From an uncultured Clostridia bacterium (GTDB taxonomy: Bacteria > Bacillota > Clostridia > Oscillospirales > Acutalibacteraceae): 15,642 nucleotides of DNA. The stretch is taken from positions 1 through 15,642 of the forward strand of contig CAMFZJ010000015.1 of assembly GCA_946004305.1 (NCBI GenBank), in the 5' to 3' direction. Of the stretch, positions 13,304 to 15,642 are shown one piece after another; within the stretch, counting starts at the first letter, position 1, and each line of letters opens with the position of its first letter. Under the pieces are notes generated by a model, which searched no databases, was not told where the DNA came from, and saw only the letters and a program-made list of their open reading frames with translations. The translations under genes were made by a program, and so were the position numbers.

Positions 13304-15642
13304 CTAACCAAAAAGCTCGTCTATCTTTTGCTGTAAAGTGCCGGATTTTGCATATTCTAGGGCGTCAACCTGACGGAAATTGTGATTACGGATACTATCG
13401 TTGCTGAATCCCAGAATATAGCTTATAGCAATTCTGTAAATTATTTCTGTGGGAGCAAGTCCGTACACCTGCTTTTCAAAAATATGTGTCAATCTTTCTT
13501 TGTCATCAGGAAACAGCTTTTTCATGTTTTCACTTTGATAAAGACGTTTTACAATTTCTGTAATGAACATTCCGGATTTCATATATGGATCTATAAATGT
13601 GTGTTCAGAATTATCAAAGCAATTTGGATTCTCTTTTTCCAACTCATCAACCATTTTCTTAACTACTGGTTTTGGTGTAAAAATCTGATTAGTCTTCTGA
13701 GGCGGAATATAATCAAAAATATCTTCTTTATTGGATTCGTCAAAGTAATTTGCCAGTTGTTTCTTTAGATTCATAAATTCCTTAACAGAGTCATTGAAAA
13801 CAACAGAATCAAATAATTGTCCTTTAAAATGTTCTGTTTCTCCGGTTTCGGGGTTTGTATAATCACCGCCGTCACGCAAAAATCTGAACTGTTCGAGAGT
13901 GATACTTGTAACCTCAACAAACACATTATCAGGAATAATACTATCAAAGTTTTCGAGTGTGACTTCATTATCTCCGTAAGCCATCAGGAAAGAGGGAATA
14001 GTCCTTGAAAAACCTCTTAAATGGTCTTTTATACCTCCTTCAAGGTCTTTCTTTTCACGTTCTTTTTCTTCTGTTTCAACTGTGCGTACAACCTCCTGCC
14101 CTAACTGTTCAACAAAATCATCTGTCTGTTTAGAAAGAACCTGTTTAAAATTATTTTGTATTTCTCTTACTTTTTCCTTGTACTCCTGACGAATTTTCTC
14201 TTTGTTTTCTTTAGGTGTTTCCGCTAATTTTTCGGAATATTCTTTTTCAAGTTCTTTGGCTTTTATAGAAAAATCACCATAGGCAGCATAAATTTTTTTA
14301 TCGGATTCAATTTCAATTCTCTTTTCAAGTCTTTTCTCACTTGATTTAGACAGGCTTTTGCCATAATGTTCTTTTGCAGAATTTATCAATGGCTCAGTAA
14401 CTTGCTTTTTGAAAATCTTTTTTAAATCTTCTAACGGGTCTTTTTTGTTGCCATTTCCCAACTCAATATTATCAATGCTGTCATTTAGGGAATCGTTAAT
14501 ATCATAAATTTTGTCACCGAAAACTTCTGTAGCAGTTCCTATAACGAAATTATCATCAATATTAACATTTCCGTTATCATCTAATGACAAATCATCTCCG
14601 GTATCAGTCGTAATATTCAGGTTGGAATTTGGCTCAGCAACAGGAGTGAAGTTTTTAATAATATCAATTACTTCCTGCGGAGCTTTGAATACATTTGATA
14701 TATTCTGAAATAAGAAGTCGCTCATAAACCCTCTGCGAACAACTTCTTTAGACCTTATTTTTCTTGGTATTGATAAAACTTTTTCAGCATCAAGTTCTAT
14801 CATTTTTCCGTTTTCATCTTCGCCGATAACAGGGAAAAAGTTGAGCAGTGTACGCACATTGTTTTTGTGGGTATCCGAATCTCCTCTTCCAACGGAAGTT
14901 TCAGCAGATAAATCATTTGCGAATTGTTCATAAATAACAAGAGTTCTGGCTGGGTCAAAGTCGAATATATAAGCATTCTTTTTTCTGAAAAACTCTGAAC
15001 CGTTGCTGAACATACAGGGGTTTTGTGACCTGAAAGCGGTTTGCATATATAGTGCAGGGCTTTTGACATTGCTAAGCATTAATACAGCAGTCCACTCAGG
15101 AATCGTAATACCCGTTGTTAATTGTCCTACCGATAAAGTTATGGTTTTATCAAATCTTTTGATAGCATCCACAACCTTGTTGTAGGCTTTTTTGTTTTCT
15201 TCATCTGCACTTAATCTGCCGTCACCTGCTGCTAAAACAATTTCGTAATCTTTGAAAACAGGATGTGCTTTCAGCTTTTTTGCTAATGCTTTAGCACTGT
15301 CAACACGATTCAGCAACCAGAATGTATGTTTAAGTTCATTTCTTAAATCATCAGTTGAAAACGGAAATTTCTCCTGGGATGTAAGTGCGTCCAAAAATCT
15401 GTCAACAGAACTGTCATACAGGAATTTTCCACTTTCGGATGTGGCAAAAAACTCGTTAAGGTCAAAAGCGTATTCTACGGTTTCTCCCTCTAACTCTTTT
15501 CCTTTTGATAACTCATCTCTGACTATTTCTGACATCTGATATGTAAAAAGGTTTAGCTGCGGCAAATTAGCATAAGGATTTTGTTCAGTACTGTTCCATT
15601 CACGCTTTTTTGTTTGTTCATCAGCATATGTGTAGTTGAAAA
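13304..15642 (-). CDS. Large helicase / N6-methylase-like restriction enzyme, C-terminal part (partial)
   Basis: The frame is open to the window end, with more than 775 residues visible. The apparent TTG start at 15565 is internal, because upstream codons give family-like sequence (...EWNSTEQNPYANLPQLNLF). Counting from 15565, residues about 145-158 (SVGQLTTGITIPEW) and 173-183 (MQTAFRSQNPC) are superfamily-2 helicase motifs V and VI. Residues about 310-520 are Asp/Asn-rich and then strongly charged and coiled-coil-like. About 640-715 resemble an N6-adenine methylase start: QIFTPKPVVKKMVD, a motif-I-like FIDPYMKSGMF, and KQVYGLAPTEIIYRIA. The stop is TAG 13304-13306, before any NPPY/F catalytic motif and next to the IS end, so the 3' end is probably truncated. 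In its full form this family combines DNA translocation and modification or cleavage for phage defence. Confidence 0.75.
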   Translation of the reverse strand, partial: FNYTYADEQTKKREWNSTEQNPYANLPQLNLFTYQMSEIVRDELSKGKELEGETVEYAFDLNEFFATSESGKFLYDSSVDRFLDALTSQEKFPFSTDDLRNELKHTFWLLNRVDSAKALAKKLKAHPVFKDYEIVLAAGDGRLSADEENKKAYNKVVDAIKRFDKTITLSVGQLTTGITIPEWTAVLMLSNVKSPALYMQTAFRSQNPCMFSNGSEFFRKKNAYIFDFDPARTLVIYEQFANDLSAETSVGRGDSDTHKNNVRTLLNFFPVIGEDENGKMIELDAEKVLSIPRKIRSKEVVRRGFMSDFLFQNISNVFKAPQEVIDIIKNFTPVAEPNSNLNITTDTGDDLSLDDNGNVNIDDNFVIGTATEVFGDKIYDINDSLNDSIDNIELGNGNKKDPLEDLKKIFKKQVTEPLINSAKEHYGKSLSKSSEKRLEKRIEIESDKKIYAAYGDFSIKAKELEKEYSEKLAETPKENKEKIRQEYKEKVREIQNNFKQVLSKQTDDFVEQLGQEVVRTVETEEKEREKKDLEGGIKDHLRGFSRTIPSFLMAYGDNEVTLENFDSIIPDNVFVEVTSITLEQFRFLRDGGDYTNPETGETEHFKGQLFDSVVFNDSVKEFMNLKKQLANYFDESNKEDIFDYIPPQKTNQIFTPKPVVKKMVDELEKENPNCFDNSEHTFIDPYMKSGMFITEIVKRLYQSENMKKLFPDDKERLTHIFEKQVYGLAPTEIIYRIAISYILGFSNDSIRNHNFRQVDALEYAKSGTLQQKIDELFG

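Noticed and set aside
13382..13768. Plus-strand reading frame opposite the restriction gene
   Set aside because: It has no ribosome site or recognisable domain and lies antisense to a well-supported protein. The same holds for 15252-15539 and for the minus-strand frames inside the pyrimidine genes.

Overview
The window looks like the chromosome of a low-GC Gram-positive anaerobe, most likely a gut Clostridia (Oscillospiraceae/Lachnospiraceae-like). The basis is AT-rich coding DNA, strong AGGAGG-type ribosome binding sites, tightly packed operons, Clostridia-like ABC transporter and PucR proteins, and an IS200/IS605-type element. Genus cannot be fixed from the sequence alone.

Positions 1-11472 hold one co-directional plus-strand cluster for reductive pyrimidine (uracil/thymine) breakdown. 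It contains the C-terminus of a class-III aminotransferase, an iron-dependent alcohol dehydrogenase, an ABC importer (ATPase, two permeases, lipoprotein binding protein), dihydropyrimidinase, a PreA-type dihydropyrimidine dehydrogenase, an N-carbamoyl-amino-acid hydrolase (beta-ureidopropionase-like), a cytidylate-kinase-like protein and a PucR-type regulator. The inferred flow is uracil -> dihydrouracil -> N-carbamoyl-beta-alanine -> beta-alanine + CO2 + NH3. The aminotransferase and dehydrogenase would then turn beta-alanine into malonate semialdehyde and 3-hydroxypropionate. The importer would supply the pyrimidine and PucR would sense it.

Several things in this cluster are unusual. The binding protein appears to be a circular permutation of the NMT1/THI5-like fold: its C-terminal half comes first, after the lipoprotein signal, and its N-terminal half comes last. 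Hairpins flank its gene on both sides. The dehydrogenase has a PreT/DPD-type N-terminal Fe-S domain fused directly to PreA, without the FAD/NADPH domains, and one ligand cysteine of its last Fe-S cluster is serine. The second permease is out of frame at a run of seven A, and the PucR gene has an in-frame TAA.

Positions 11473-13300 are a scarred, gene-poor junction. It has a perfect 14-bp hairpin, broken minus-strand coding traces, a promoter with nested inverted repeats, and a Fic-family gene cut off after about 103 residues. The cut lies at a sequence resembling a tRNA 3' end followed by a strong terminator. A decayed IS200/IS605-type transposase with terminal hairpins comes next.

Positions 13304-15642 (minus strand) carry the C-terminal part of a large helicase/N6-methylase-like restriction enzyme. 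It runs off the window and ends next to the IS element, before any NPPY-type catalytic motif.
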